Positions 1-7,737 of a stretch of 21,217 nucleotides of DNA are shown here, piece after piece. The position numbers and the translations under genes were made by a program. Numbering within the stretch: the first letter of the stretch is position 1; each line of letters begins with the position of its first letter. The notes beneath the pieces are model-generated. The model saw only the letters and a program-made list of their open reading frames with translations, had not been told where the DNA came from and ran no database searches. Source of the DNA: Candidatus Neomicrothrix sp. UBA825 (GTDB lineage Bacteria > Actinomycetota > Acidimicrobiia > Acidimicrobiales > UBA8592); the NCBI GenBank assembly GCA_002295705.1, contig DBHP01000060.1, positions 1 to 21,217 of the forward strand, given 5' to 3'.

Positions 1-315
1 CACAGGCTCCTCAACAGAAGCCTCTTCTTTGGTTGAATACTCAACTGGCTCTAGAGGTTTTCCGGTGAATTTTTCCCATGCACCCGATATTCTGAGGAGT
101 TTTTCGACACGCTCTGTGGGTTTTGCTCCATTTCTTAGCCAATGTATAGCTCGATCATTATCAATGTTTATTCTTGAGGGCTCTTGACGAGGCTCGTATG
201 TGCCAATGATCTCAATAAAACGACCGTTCCTTGGCGACCTGCTGTCAGCTGCTACAAGGCGGTACGTCGGTTGTTTTCGTTTTCCTGTTCGTACAAGACG
301 AAGTTTAACTGCCAC
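1..315 (-). CDS. rpsP: 30S ribosomal protein S16 (partial, runs off left edge)
   Basis: Structural protein of the small ribosomal subunit. The reverse strand gives 105 residues starting MAVKLRLVRTGKRKQPTYR and continuing through VAADSRSPRNGRFIEIIGTY, RINIDNDRAIHWL and a GAKPTERVEKLL segment, which is the S16 fold from strand 1 to the C-terminal helix. The start is GTG at 313-315, the only one that gives the canonical MAVKLRL N-terminus, with a purine-rich stretch just upstream. After the S16 core the protein runs into an acidic tail (about residue 90 onward, with STKEEASVEEPV) that is still open at position 1, so it has the C-terminal extension common in actinobacterial S16. The ffh-to-rpsP order is standard in bacteria. 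Family assignment is secure; the true end lies outside the window. Confidence 0.95.
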   Translation of the reverse strand, partial: MAVKLRLVRTGKRKQPTYRLVAADSRSPRNGRFIEIIGTYEPRQEPSRINIDNDRAIHWLRNGAKPTERVEKLLRISGAWEKFTGKPLEPVEYSTKEEASVEEPV

Positions 316-361
316 TTTTTCTTCTTTCTGATTTTGCTGAGGCCTTGCGGCTACTCTTTGT

Positions 362-423
362 GGACAGTGGGTATCCTATTCGGTTTTACTTCGGATACAC
401 ACCTCTATTCCCACTTAGTGTCC
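362..423 (-). promoter_or_regulatory. Candidate structured 5' leader of rpsP
   Basis: The ffh-rpsP spacer (316-492) is the longest gap in the window. Its middle holds nested complementary segments: 362-366 with 419-423, 367-370 with 411-414, and 371-376 with 393-398, giving a bulged hairpin of about 15 pairs. A competing hairpin pairs 367-376 with 393-402 (9 of 10 positions), so two mutually exclusive folds are possible. No U-tract follows on the rpsP side, so it does not look like a simple terminator. An autoregulatory leader for S16 is an inference; the complementarity is directly visible. Confidence 0.35.
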
Positions 424-426
424 TTC

Positions 427-456
427 ATATTCTGCCGATCAAAAGTCTGACTTCAA
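427..456 (-). promoter_or_regulatory. Weak candidate promoter for rpsP
   Basis: On the minus strand TTGAAG (451-456) and GAATAT (427-432) are separated by 18 bases. The -10 match is poor (3 of 6). If used, transcription would begin at about the first base of the foldable leader at 362-423. rpsP may equally be read through from ffh. Confidence 0.2.
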
Positions 457-492
457 TACCTTTTTGACAATTTCATTGAAAAATATGTCTAA

Positions 493-1899
493 TCAATTTT
501 TAAATGAACCAAATTCGCCCAAATCGAAGGCATTAGCTGTCTTGTTAATTTCTCTTTTAGCCCTTGAGTTCTGTTTACCTTTTCGGCCCTTTGATGATTT
601 TTTCTTTTTCTTTTTATTGGGCTTTACGGCGCCTTTCATCATTCGTTTAATTTCTTTGAATTGTTTGAGGAGGAGACTAACCTCTTGGATGCTTGTTCCT
701 GAACCTTTTGCTATACGGCTTCTGCGCGATCCATCAATGATTTCAGGTCTATCACGCTCCTCATAGGTCATTGACGTAATTATCGCCTCAACTCGCGTTA
801 ATCGAGTCTCGTCAACGTCATCTGGGTTCACCCCCTGAGGAAGATCAGGCATCATTCCAACAATATTCTGCAAAGGTCCCATTTTTTTTAACTGCTGCAT
901 CTGTTCAAGGAAGTCTTCAAGGTTGAACTGACCGCTAAGAAGTCGGTCAGCCGCTTTTTGAGCTTCCTGGTGATCGAAAGCATCTTCTGCTTTTTCGATA
1001 AGTGTTAAGACATCCCCCATTCCAAGAATCCGACTGGCTAAACGGTCTGGATGGAACACTTCGAAGTCTTCAACCTTTTCTCCTGTAGAGGCAAACGCTA
1101 TTGGCTTCCCGACAATTGTCTTCGCCGATAGCGCAGCACCACCTCTTGAATCACCATCCAGTTTTGTGAGGATCATTCCGTCGAGGGCTAATTTGTCGTT
1201 AAACGTTTCAGCCACGTTTACAGCCTCTTGTCCGGTCATGGCATCAATTACCAGGAATGTGTAATGAGGCTGAATTTCGTCTGAGATCTGCCTGATTTCG
1301 TTCATTAAATCTTCGTCTATACTTAGCCGGCCAGCAGTATCACAGATAAGCACATCTCGGCCAGAAGAAATCGCTTCGCTCAAACCATTCCTTGCGACTA
1401 TAACGGGGTCGCTACTTTCGGAGAAGACAGGTACATCTATATTGCTTGCAAGAACTCGTAGTTGCTCAACGGCAGCGGGGCGTTGTAAATCAGCGCCGAT
1501 GAGAATGGGGTTTCGTCCTTGAGATTTAAACCACTTCGCTAATTTAACTGCGTTTGTTGTCTTACCGACACCCTGTAGACCAGCCAAGAGAACGACTGTG
1601 GGTGGCTTATCCGAATAAGCCAGAGTTAACGCTTGACCTCCAAGTATCTCTATAAGTTCGTCATTGACGATCTTTATTACCTGCTGGGCAGGATTGAGAG
1701 CCGTATGCATCTCACTCTGCACACAGCGCTCTGTAACCTTATCTTGGAACTGCTTAGCTACTTTCAGGTTTACGTCAGCTTCAAGAAGCGCTGTCCGGAC
1801 CTCAGCCATAACAGCGTTAATATCAGATTCCGAAAGCTTTCCTCTACTACGGAGGCGGTCAAAAATATTTCCAAGTCGATCAGTGAGGGTGTCAAACAT
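493..1899 (-). CDS. ffh: Signal recognition particle protein Ffh (SRP54)
   Basis: GTPase that binds 4.5S RNA and hydrophobic signal sequences on nascent chains and docks to FtsY at the membrane. The 468 residues show an N-terminal four-helix N domain (about 1-95), then the G domain with GLQGVGKT (107-114), DTAGR (187-191) and TKLDGD (245-250). The M domain (about 300-425) is methionine-rich (MQQLKKMG, VGMMPDLP) and has the RNA-binding segment SRRSRIAKGSG (391-401). The start MFDTLTDRLGNIF is canonical. After the M domain a lysine run (KKKKKK, 429-434) opens a basic, low-complexity tail ending near 450. It follows ftsY by 37 bases and precedes rpsP, so both protein partners of SRP targeting are co-located and probably co-transcribed. 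Confidence 0.97.
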   Translation of the reverse strand: MFDTLTDRLGNIFDRLRSRGKLSESDINAVMAEVRTALLEADVNLKVAKQFQDKVTERCVQSEMHTALNPAQQVIKIVNDELIEILGGQALTLAYSDKPPTVVLLAGLQGVGKTTNAVKLAKWFKSQGRNPILIGADLQRPAAVEQLRVLASNIDVPVFSESSDPVIVARNGLSEAISSGRDVLICDTAGRLSIDEDLMNEIRQISDEIQPHYTFLVIDAMTGQEAVNVAETFNDKLALDGMILTKLDGDSRGGAALSAKTIVGKPIAFASTGEKVEDFEVFHPDRLASRILGMGDVLTLIEKAEDAFDHQEAQKAADRLLSGQFNLEDFLEQMQQLKKMGPLQNIVGMMPDLPQGVNPDDVDETRLTRVEAIITSMTYEERDRPEIIDGSRRSRIAKGSGTSIQEVSLLLKQFKEIKRMMKGAVKPNKKKKKKSSKGRKGKQNSRAKREINKTANAFDLGEFGSFKN

Positions 1900-1936
1900 A
1901 GTTCTTCTATCTGGGAGTTAGTTACATTCTATGAAG

Positions 1937-2842
1937 CTACGAGTCCTCTTGAAAATCAAGAATCTTTTCAACAACTACTTCGGAGTCAAATGGGATCAGA
2001 TCCTCTTTGCCCTCACCTATACCTATGAGCTTAATTGGGATTGCTAGTTCCTCAGCAATTGCGAAAATAATTCCCCCTTTGGAGGATCCGTCAAGCTTTG
2101 TCAGGATAATGCCAGTGAGGTCAACGGATTCTGCAAATGACTTTGCTTGCTGAAGACTATTCTGGCCAACGGTTGCATCGAGTACCAACAATATTTCTGT
2201 GACTGTTCCGCTTCCTTTATTAGCAACCCTCACTATCTTTTCTAGTTCTTGCATGAGGTTTGATTTAGTGTGTAATCTGCCGGCAGTATCTGCTAGGACT
2301 AATGACGCATTCTTGGCATGGGCGTATTCTGTGGCGTCATAAATGACTGAGCTAGGGTCGGCTCCGTCAGCGCCCTTTATTAATTCAGCGCCACATGAGT
2401 TGGCCCACTTTTCTAACTGTTCTGACGCAGCAGCGCGAAAAGTATCACCAGCAGCTAAAACTATTCTTTCATTTTCTTTTGATTTCCAGTTCGCAACTTT
2501 TGCAACTGATGTGGTTTTCCCTGCCCCATTGACACCTACAAAAACCCAAACCGAGGGATTTCCCCCTTCATTGAGTTCCGTGTTGAATTTTTGAAGCGTA
2601 CTCTTTAGTTGCTCTTTGAGGAGGTCAAGGATGCTCTCAGTGGACGATAGCTTCATTTCTTTTGACTTCGCCTGAAGCACATCAATGATTCTTGAGGTAG
2701 CGGTGACGCCCACATCCGCTTGAATTAGTGCCTCTTCAATTTCGTTCCAAAGCGCGTTATCAACCTGCGGATTTCGCTTCAATCTTGATAAGAACGAGAA
2801 CGTCGTTCGTGTATTTTCGAGTTCAGAAGAAATTTTTTTCAT
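1937..2842 (-). CDS. ftsY: SRP receptor GTPase FtsY (NG-domain form)
   Basis: Membrane-associated receptor for the ribosome-nascent chain-SRP complex. From the ATG at 2840-2842 it has 301 residues, with GVNGAGKTT (about 103-111), DTFRAAA (133-139), DTAGR (185-189), TKLDG (248-252) and the FtsY-specific GIGEGKEDLIPFD (274-286), which separates it from Ffh. There is no long acidic A domain and no transmembrane segment; only about 20 residues precede the N-domain helices, so this is a minimal NG receptor. A TTG at 2852-2854 would add four residues. I prefer ATG because AAGG lies just before it and TTG has no visible ribosome site. The htrA stop is about 21 bases upstream, so coupling is likely. 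Confidence 0.95.
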   Translation of the reverse strand: MKKISSELENTRTTFSFLSRLKRNPQVDNALWNEIEEALIQADVGVTATSRIIDVLQAKSKEMKLSSTESILDLLKEQLKSTLQKFNTELNEGGNPSVWVFVGVNGAGKTTSVAKVANWKSKENERIVLAAGDTFRAAASEQLEKWANSCGAELIKGADGADPSSVIYDATEYAHAKNASLVLADTAGRLHTKSNLMQELEKIVRVANKGSGTVTEILLVLDATVGQNSLQQAKSFAESVDLTGIILTKLDGSSKGGIIFAIAEELAIPIKLIGIGEGKEDLIPFDSEVVVEKILDFQEDS

Positions 2843-2863
2843 AGGCCTTACCAAAACTTAACG

Positions 2864-4039
2864 TTATTGGAAATTACCGAGAGAACCTAACACAACTGCT
2901 ATTGAGATTTCTTCTCCGTTTCTGAAAACGCCTAATGAGATTTCAGTTCCGGGTGAACTTAAGCGAATTCTAGCTGCTAACTCGGACATTCCTAGAATTG
3001 ATGAACCATCAACATTGATGATTAAATCTCCTTGTTGCAATCCGCTCTGATCTGCAGGGCTATTTGGCACGACTTCTATGACTAGAGCTCCTGCCCTGCC
3101 CAGCGTTGGGTCTTGGCCGCTGATACCTAGGAAACCATTCTCAAGGGATAGCCCGTTAGCAATCCTCTCGGTCACTAAAAATATAGTGTCGGTGGGTATG
3201 GCGAAACCGACACCTAGATTACCTTCGACATTTCCATCAGTTCTGATGAGTGTATTCATGCCGACGACGCGTCCCTGACGGTCTACTAAAGCACCTCCAG
3301 AGTTCCCTGGATTTATTGGTGCATCGGTTTGAATCATTTCAAGAACTGTTCTCGATCCGTTTTCAACGTTCAAGGTCGGTACGGCCCTGTTTACAGCAGA
3401 GACAATTCCCGCAGTAACACTTTGTTCAAGACCAAAAGGGCTTCCGATCGCAACAGCAAGTTGGCCAACTCTAATGGTATCTAACGTGGCGAATGTAGCT
3501 TTACGAAAATTAAGATTCTCCTGTATTTGCACAATTGCAATGTCAACGGCTGGGTCTGAGCCGAGAACCTTTCCTGTTGCACGTGTTCCGTCTGCTAATT
3601 GAATTTCGACTGTGTCAGCCCCTAATACCACGTGAGCGTTGGTCACTACTGATCCGTTTTGATCATAAATAATTCCACTCCCAGTTCCAGTTGCAGTGTC
3701 AATTCTTACTACTGAAGGTGCGACAGTTTCTGCAACGGATGCCACAGGTTCGTCAGATGTAGGTGCGGGGGAACTCTCAACATCTGCGGATGAAATGGTT
3801 AATTGGGATGCAATATCAGGTGGTACATCTGATACTTGGTTGGTGCCGCCAGAGCTGATGACCAAACCTACAAGCATGCCTGTTACTAGAACAAGGAGGG
3901 AACCAAGAATAAATAAGTATCTTCTTGACTGCCTGCTTTGATTGTACCTGGGTCCCGTACGCTTTGAATACGTTCTTAAGCGTGCTGTGCTTGAATATGG
4001 AGCCCCTTGATCGGATGGCCAATAATGGTTTTCACGCAT
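2864..4039 (-). CDS. Membrane-anchored HtrA/DegP-like trypsin-family serine protease with PDZ domain
   Basis: Envelope quality-control protease. The 391 residues are: a basic cytoplasmic tail (1-40), one membrane anchor (about 41-62), a Ser/Pro/Glu-rich linker (about 63-105), a chymotrypsin-fold protease domain (about 106-295) and one PDZ domain (about 300-385). The catalytic triad is visible: H136 in TNAHVV, D166 in PAVDIAIV and S247 in NPGNSGGAL, with an oxyanion-type GVGFAIP nearby (276-282). The layout matches actinobacterial HtrA/PepD proteins with the protease outside the membrane. It lies between smc and ftsY, so it probably shares a transcript with the SRP genes, although 132 bases separate it from smc. 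Which htrA paralogue it is cannot be decided, so no symbol is given. The ATG start has a weak ribosome site. Confidence 0.93.
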   Translation of the reverse strand: MRENHYWPSDQGAPYSSTARLRTYSKRTGPRYNQSRQSRRYLFILGSLLVLVTGMLVGLVISSGGTNQVSDVPPDIASQLTISSADVESSPAPTSDEPVASVAETVAPSVVRIDTATGTGSGIIYDQNGSVVTNAHVVLGADTVEIQLADGTRATGKVLGSDPAVDIAIVQIQENLNFRKATFATLDTIRVGQLAVAIGSPFGLEQSVTAGIVSAVNRAVPTLNVENGSRTVLEMIQTDAPINPGNSGGALVDRQGRVVGMNTLIRTDGNVEGNLGVGFAIPTDTIFLVTERIANGLSLENGFLGISGQDPTLGRAGALVIEVVPNSPADQSGLQQGDLIINVDGSSILGMSELAARIRLSSPGTEISLGVFRNGEEISIAVVLGSLGNFQ

Positions 4040-4092
4040 ATGGGTTCACGTCGCTTGGAGGAATAACTTGGGAGTTCATATAGATAATCCTG

Positions 4093-4169
4093 CTTTGGGC
4101 ATATCCCAAGTCTACTGCCGTCAAGGGCAATAGTCCTGTCGTGAAATTCGTCACCAAGTGCTTTGCCCT
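4093..4169 (-). other. Inverted repeats in the smc-htrA spacer
   Basis: This 132-base gap holds a short hairpin (4095-4099 with 4105-4109, 5-base loop). It also has a 7-base inverted repeat (4124-4130 with 4163-4169) enclosing a smaller GTGA/TCAC pair (4141-4144 with 4151-4154). Neither is followed by a clear U-tract in the minus direction, so termination is not supported. A very weak promoter-like pair for htrA (4104-4109 and 4081-4086, spacing 17) overlaps the first hairpin. Confidence 0.25.
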
Positions 4170-4171
4170 CT

Positions 4172-7100
4172 TTACGGTGAATTTACTGCTTCAGTATCAG
4201 CCATTTCAAATAAAGCATTGGGACGCTGATTATTCTGTGGTTTTTCACTAACTACTTTTGATGACCCTCCCGGCTTCATCGTTACGCCATATAAGCAGTC
4301 TGCGGTTTCCATAGTGCGTTTTTGGTGACTTACGATAATCAGCTGAGCTTCATCTCGGAACTCGTTGACTAGTTGGAGGAACCTTTGGAGATTTACATCA
4401 TCGAGAGCTGCTTCCACTTCGTCCATTACGTAGAAAGGCGATGGTCTGCTTCGGAATATCGAGAATAGAAAAGCTAACGAAGTCAGTGACCGCTCTCCTC
4501 CAGATAGTAACGATAGCTTCTTAATATTTTTCCCTGATGGCTTTGCCTCTATTTCTATTCCAGTTTCAAGAAGATTTTCGGGATCTGTGAGCTTTAAAGC
4601 CCCTTCCCCACCTGGGAAGAGCGTTGAGAAGAGATTTGTAAAATTGATACTGATATCAGCAAAAGCTCCACTGAATATCGTAACAATTTCTTCGTCTATG
4701 CTTTTAATTATCTTGTTTAATTCTCTTCGGGAATTTCGTACGTCTTGTAGTTGCTCTTGGAGGAATTCATGTCTTGTATTCAGCTCCTCGTATTCTTCTA
4801 GAGCTAGCGGGTTGATGGGTCCCATAATTTTTAATTCTCTCTCAAGTTCTCGTACACGGCTTTTAGGAGTCCCATCTTGAAGTGGAGGCATTTCGGTTGA
4901 AACGGCAACGCCTGGTTCACAATCCAGCTCTCTTCTTATTGAGTCAGTTATGGTCTCTAATTTCATCGTGTACTCAGATTCCTTCATCTCCGCACGATGG
5001 TGTTCCTCTCGAAGTTCAGAAAGATTCTTTTCGTTTTGGCTTCTTGCAATGCGAAGTTCTTCAAGCTGCGAAATAGTATTCTGAGCTATTTGTGATTGTT
5101 TTTTTCTGTGGTCTCGCAACTCTTGTAAATCATTTTCAAGCGTAAGTTCCTTTGCTGAAACTATTGATCTAAGGAAAAGTGCAAGTTTCAATCGCTTTTC
5201 AAGCGTTGTCCGATTAGATTCCGCTTCGTCTCGTTCGGTGGTATAGCCTCTGAGTCGCTTTTCAATTTCGATTAGTCGATCATTAATGTAGGTCTCTCGC
5301 TCACGGATTGAAGCTAAACGAACATCAATATCAGATCGTTTTGCTCCCAATTCGGCTGCTTTGGTCTCTAATTCTATTCTTCGAACTTCTATTTCTTGGG
5401 TGCGCTCGATCAATTGGGCTTCATGGTCCTCCAATTGAGGTAGCTGATTGGCGAGTTCTGTTTGAAGTGCTATTTGACGACTGATCTCCTGCTGCAAAGA
5501 AATCTGTTGTTTTTCAAAGCTAGCTAGCTCAACTCGTATAGCTCTGGTGTCGCTTTCTGCTCGAGATGCTGCTTCTTTCATTTCTTGAAGGTGACGTGAA
5601 GCTGTTTGCTTTCGTTTCTGGGCAAGGTCCCTGTTTTGCTCTTCTGTATCAAACTTTCGTCGGCACTGGTCCAGTTCATCCTTGGATAGTTTGACTTCGG
5701 CAAGCTTTTCTTCAGAATTTTTTATTGCTTCCTCCAAGGCTTTTCCCGTAGCTCCTGAGGATGGTTGCCCGACGCGCCAATAGACACCATTGAAATAGTC
5801 GCCATCAAGAGTAACTAAAACGGTATGTGGATTTTGTGTAGCATGAGCAATTGCTGTTTCCCAATCTTCAACGAGGCGTATGTTAGCGAGAACGCTGTCA
5901 AGTAAAGACTCAATTTCGGGGGATGAAGATCTGACGTGATCTCGCAAGAGTGAGCGGGGTGTTTCTGAACTTTTCTCACCATCCGTGGTGATAATAACTC
6001 CGCCTGATTTTCCGGCAGATCGGATCTTTTGAAGTGATTGTTTCGCTACCTCAGTGCCACGAACTACGACTGAACTTGAAGCGTTTCCGATTGCAGCATT
6101 GAAGGCTGATTCCCAACCGGGATCAATTTCAATCAAATCAAGGAGTGCTCCTAGCACTCCTTGCTCTTCGGATACTGTTTCAATTCCGCTTCGCTCCCTT
6201 GATTCTTCAAGAGCTAACGAAAGTGCATCGGCTCGCGCAATCCAAGCTTTGCTTTCAAGTTGAGCTTCCGTATGTTTCTCTTCAGCCGCATACAATTGAG
6301 CACGGCACTTTTCAGTTAGATGATCTAGTTGCTTGTTATCTTTCTCTAATGATTCCAAAGACTCTTTCATCTCGTTAATTTGAGTTGCTAATTTTTTGGT
6401 GACTTGCTCGGAATCTCTTTTCTTACCCTTGAGTTCCTCTACAAGCTGACTTACACCCGCTGCCTTCTCTTGAAGGTCATGTAAAGCAGAATTGATGACA
6501 GCTAGTTGGCCTCTTGATTCAGCAGCTGCGCTTCCTGCTGGATCAACTCCTGCAGAAACTTGATCTTTGAATTCGAATCGTTGACGTTCAAAAATTCGCT
6601 CATCATCACTTAACTGCTTTGTTTCTGGCTCTAAAGCAAGTCTCGAAGTGTTGGTTTCTAGTAGTTGTGCTTTAAGTCTGGCTGCCTCTGCATCAAGTGT
6701 TTCTACGACGCCTTTGTCAACCTGAGATTCCTGTAGCTGGTTAAGGTTACTAATTCTCTCCGTGAGAAGTGCTTTGAGACCTTTTGCTCGTTCACGGGTC
6801 CGTTCGAGTGCTGCTAGTTCATCTGCCCCATCATCAAATCCATTGTTGACGAGGGTTCCTTCAGCGTGCTCAATTTGATTATCAAGTTTTTCTAACTCTG
6901 CTTTTAACTTCCTATCTTCAGAAGCTAGTTGAGTCTTTGCCATTTGAACAGCGTTTAGCCCCTGCCTTAAAGTAGTTAATTCTTTACCGGCAAGATGCCT
7001 CTTTAGTGTCTTCAACTCTTCGAATAAAGATCCGTGCCGTCTTGCTGCATCCGCTTGACGTTCAAGAGGTTTAAGCTGACGCTTCACTTCTCGAAGCAGG

Positions 7101-7678
7101 TCTTGAAGACGAATAATATTCTCCTCGGTTGACCTTAATCTTCGCTCGGACTTTTCTCTTCTCTTTCTAAACTTTAGAACACCAGCAGCTTCTTCGATGA
7201 TAGATCTTCTATCTTCTGGTTTAGCATTAAGCACGGCATCAATTTGACCCTGCGAAACTATTACGTGCTGATGACGGCCAACACCGGAGTCGCTTAACAT
7301 CTCTTGAATATCAAGTAAACGGCATGGAACATTATTCATTGCATATTCACTATCACCATCACGAAATAGGGTTCTGCTTATTGTTATCTCATTGAAATCT
7401 AACGGGATAATTTTGGCGGTATTGTCTATAGTTAGTGAGACTTCGGCGCGCCCGAGCGCAGGCCTTTTTGCTGTTCCTGCGAATATCACGTCCTCCATCT
7501 TTTGCGATCGCACTGAACCTGGCGCTTGTGCTCCAAGAACCCACGCTATCGCGTCCACTACATTTGATTTCCCGCTGCCGTTGGGACCAACGACTACTGT
7601 GACCCCGGGCTCAAAATCCAGGGTGGTTGATTCAGCGAATGACTTGAATCCCTTTAGTGTCATTGATTTTAAGAACAC
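4172..7678 (-). CDS. smc: Chromosome segregation protein SMC
   Basis: ATPase of the bacterial condensin, which with ScpA/ScpB (not in this window) organises and separates replicated chromosomes. The 1168 residues have the full SMC plan: N-terminal ATPase head with Walker A GPNGSGKS (31-38), long heptad-rich coiled coil, a globular hinge around 500-650 (GVLGALLDLIEI onward), returning coiled coil, and C-terminal head with signature LSGGERS (1058-1064) and Walker B/D-loop FYVMDEVEAALDD (1082-1094). The start is GTG at 7676-7678, giving MFLKSMTLKGFKSFA, the usual SMC N-terminus; the ATG five codons later would cut the first strand. Length is normal and no key residue is missing. It follows the fpg homologue after 59 bases. 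Confidence 0.97.
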   Translation of the reverse strand: MFLKSMTLKGFKSFAESTTLDFEPGVTVVVGPNGSGKSNVVDAIAWVLGAQAPGSVRSQKMEDVIFAGTAKRPALGRAEVSLTIDNTAKIIPLDFNEITISRTLFRDGDSEYAMNNVPCRLLDIQEMLSDSGVGRHQHVIVSQGQIDAVLNAKPEDRRSIIEEAAGVLKFRKRREKSERRLRSTEENIIRLQDLLREVKRQLKPLERQADAARRHGSLFEELKTLKRHLAGKELTTLRQGLNAVQMAKTQLASEDRKLKAELEKLDNQIEHAEGTLVNNGFDDGADELAALERTRERAKGLKALLTERISNLNQLQESQVDKGVVETLDAEAARLKAQLLETNTSRLALEPETKQLSDDERIFERQRFEFKDQVSAGVDPAGSAAAESRGQLAVINSALHDLQEKAAGVSQLVEELKGKKRDSEQVTKKLATQINEMKESLESLEKDNKQLDHLTEKCRAQLYAAEEKHTEAQLESKAWIARADALSLALEESRERSGIETVSEEQGVLGALLDLIEIDPGWESAFNAAIGNASSSVVVRGTEVAKQSLQKIRSAGKSGGVIITTDGEKSSETPRSLLRDHVRSSSPEIESLLDSVLANIRLVEDWETAIAHATQNPHTVLVTLDGDYFNGVYWRVGQPSSGATGKALEEAIKNSEEKLAEVKLSKDELDQCRRKFDTEEQNRDLAQKRKQTASRHLQEMKEAASRAESDTRAIRVELASFEKQQISLQQEISRQIALQTELANQLPQLEDHEAQLIERTQEIEVRRIELETKAAELGAKRSDIDVRLASIRERETYINDRLIEIEKRLRGYTTERDEAESNRTTLEKRLKLALFLRSIVSAKELTLENDLQELRDHRKKQSQIAQNTISQLEELRIARSQNEKNLSELREEHHRAEMKESEYTMKLETITDSIRRELDCEPGVAVSTEMPPLQDGTPKSRVRELERELKIMGPINPLALEEYEELNTRHEFLQEQLQDVRNSRRELNKIIKSIDEEIVTIFSGAFADISINFTNLFSTLFPGGEGALKLTDPENLLETGIEIEAKPSGKNIKKLSLLSGGERSLTSLAFLFSIFRSRPSPFYVMDEVEAALDDVNLQRFLQLVNEFRDEAQLIIVSHQKRTMETADCLYGVTMKPGGSSKVVSEKPQNNQRPNALFEMADTEAVNSP

Positions 7679-7737
7679 AGAGTGAAACTAGTCGCTCCGG
7701 AGGCAAATTACACGTTTGTAGTTCAATTTTTTAAGAT

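Noticed and set aside
461..483. AT-rich hairpin after ffh (pairs 461-465/479-483 and 468-471/475-478)
   Set aside because: Stem is almost all A-T with a bulge, and no U-tract follows on the minus strand; not convincing as a terminator.
585..620. Possible programmed frameshift at the poly-Lys codons of ffh
   Set aside because: The A-run is six bases preceded by G in frame, so it does not fit the A AAA AAA slippery pattern, and the zero frame continues to a normal end.
464..766. Plus-strand reading frame opposite the 3' end of ffh
   Set aside because: It is antisense to the lysine-rich tail of a clear SRP54 gene; the Phe/Leu-rich translation is the complement of AAA/AAG codons.
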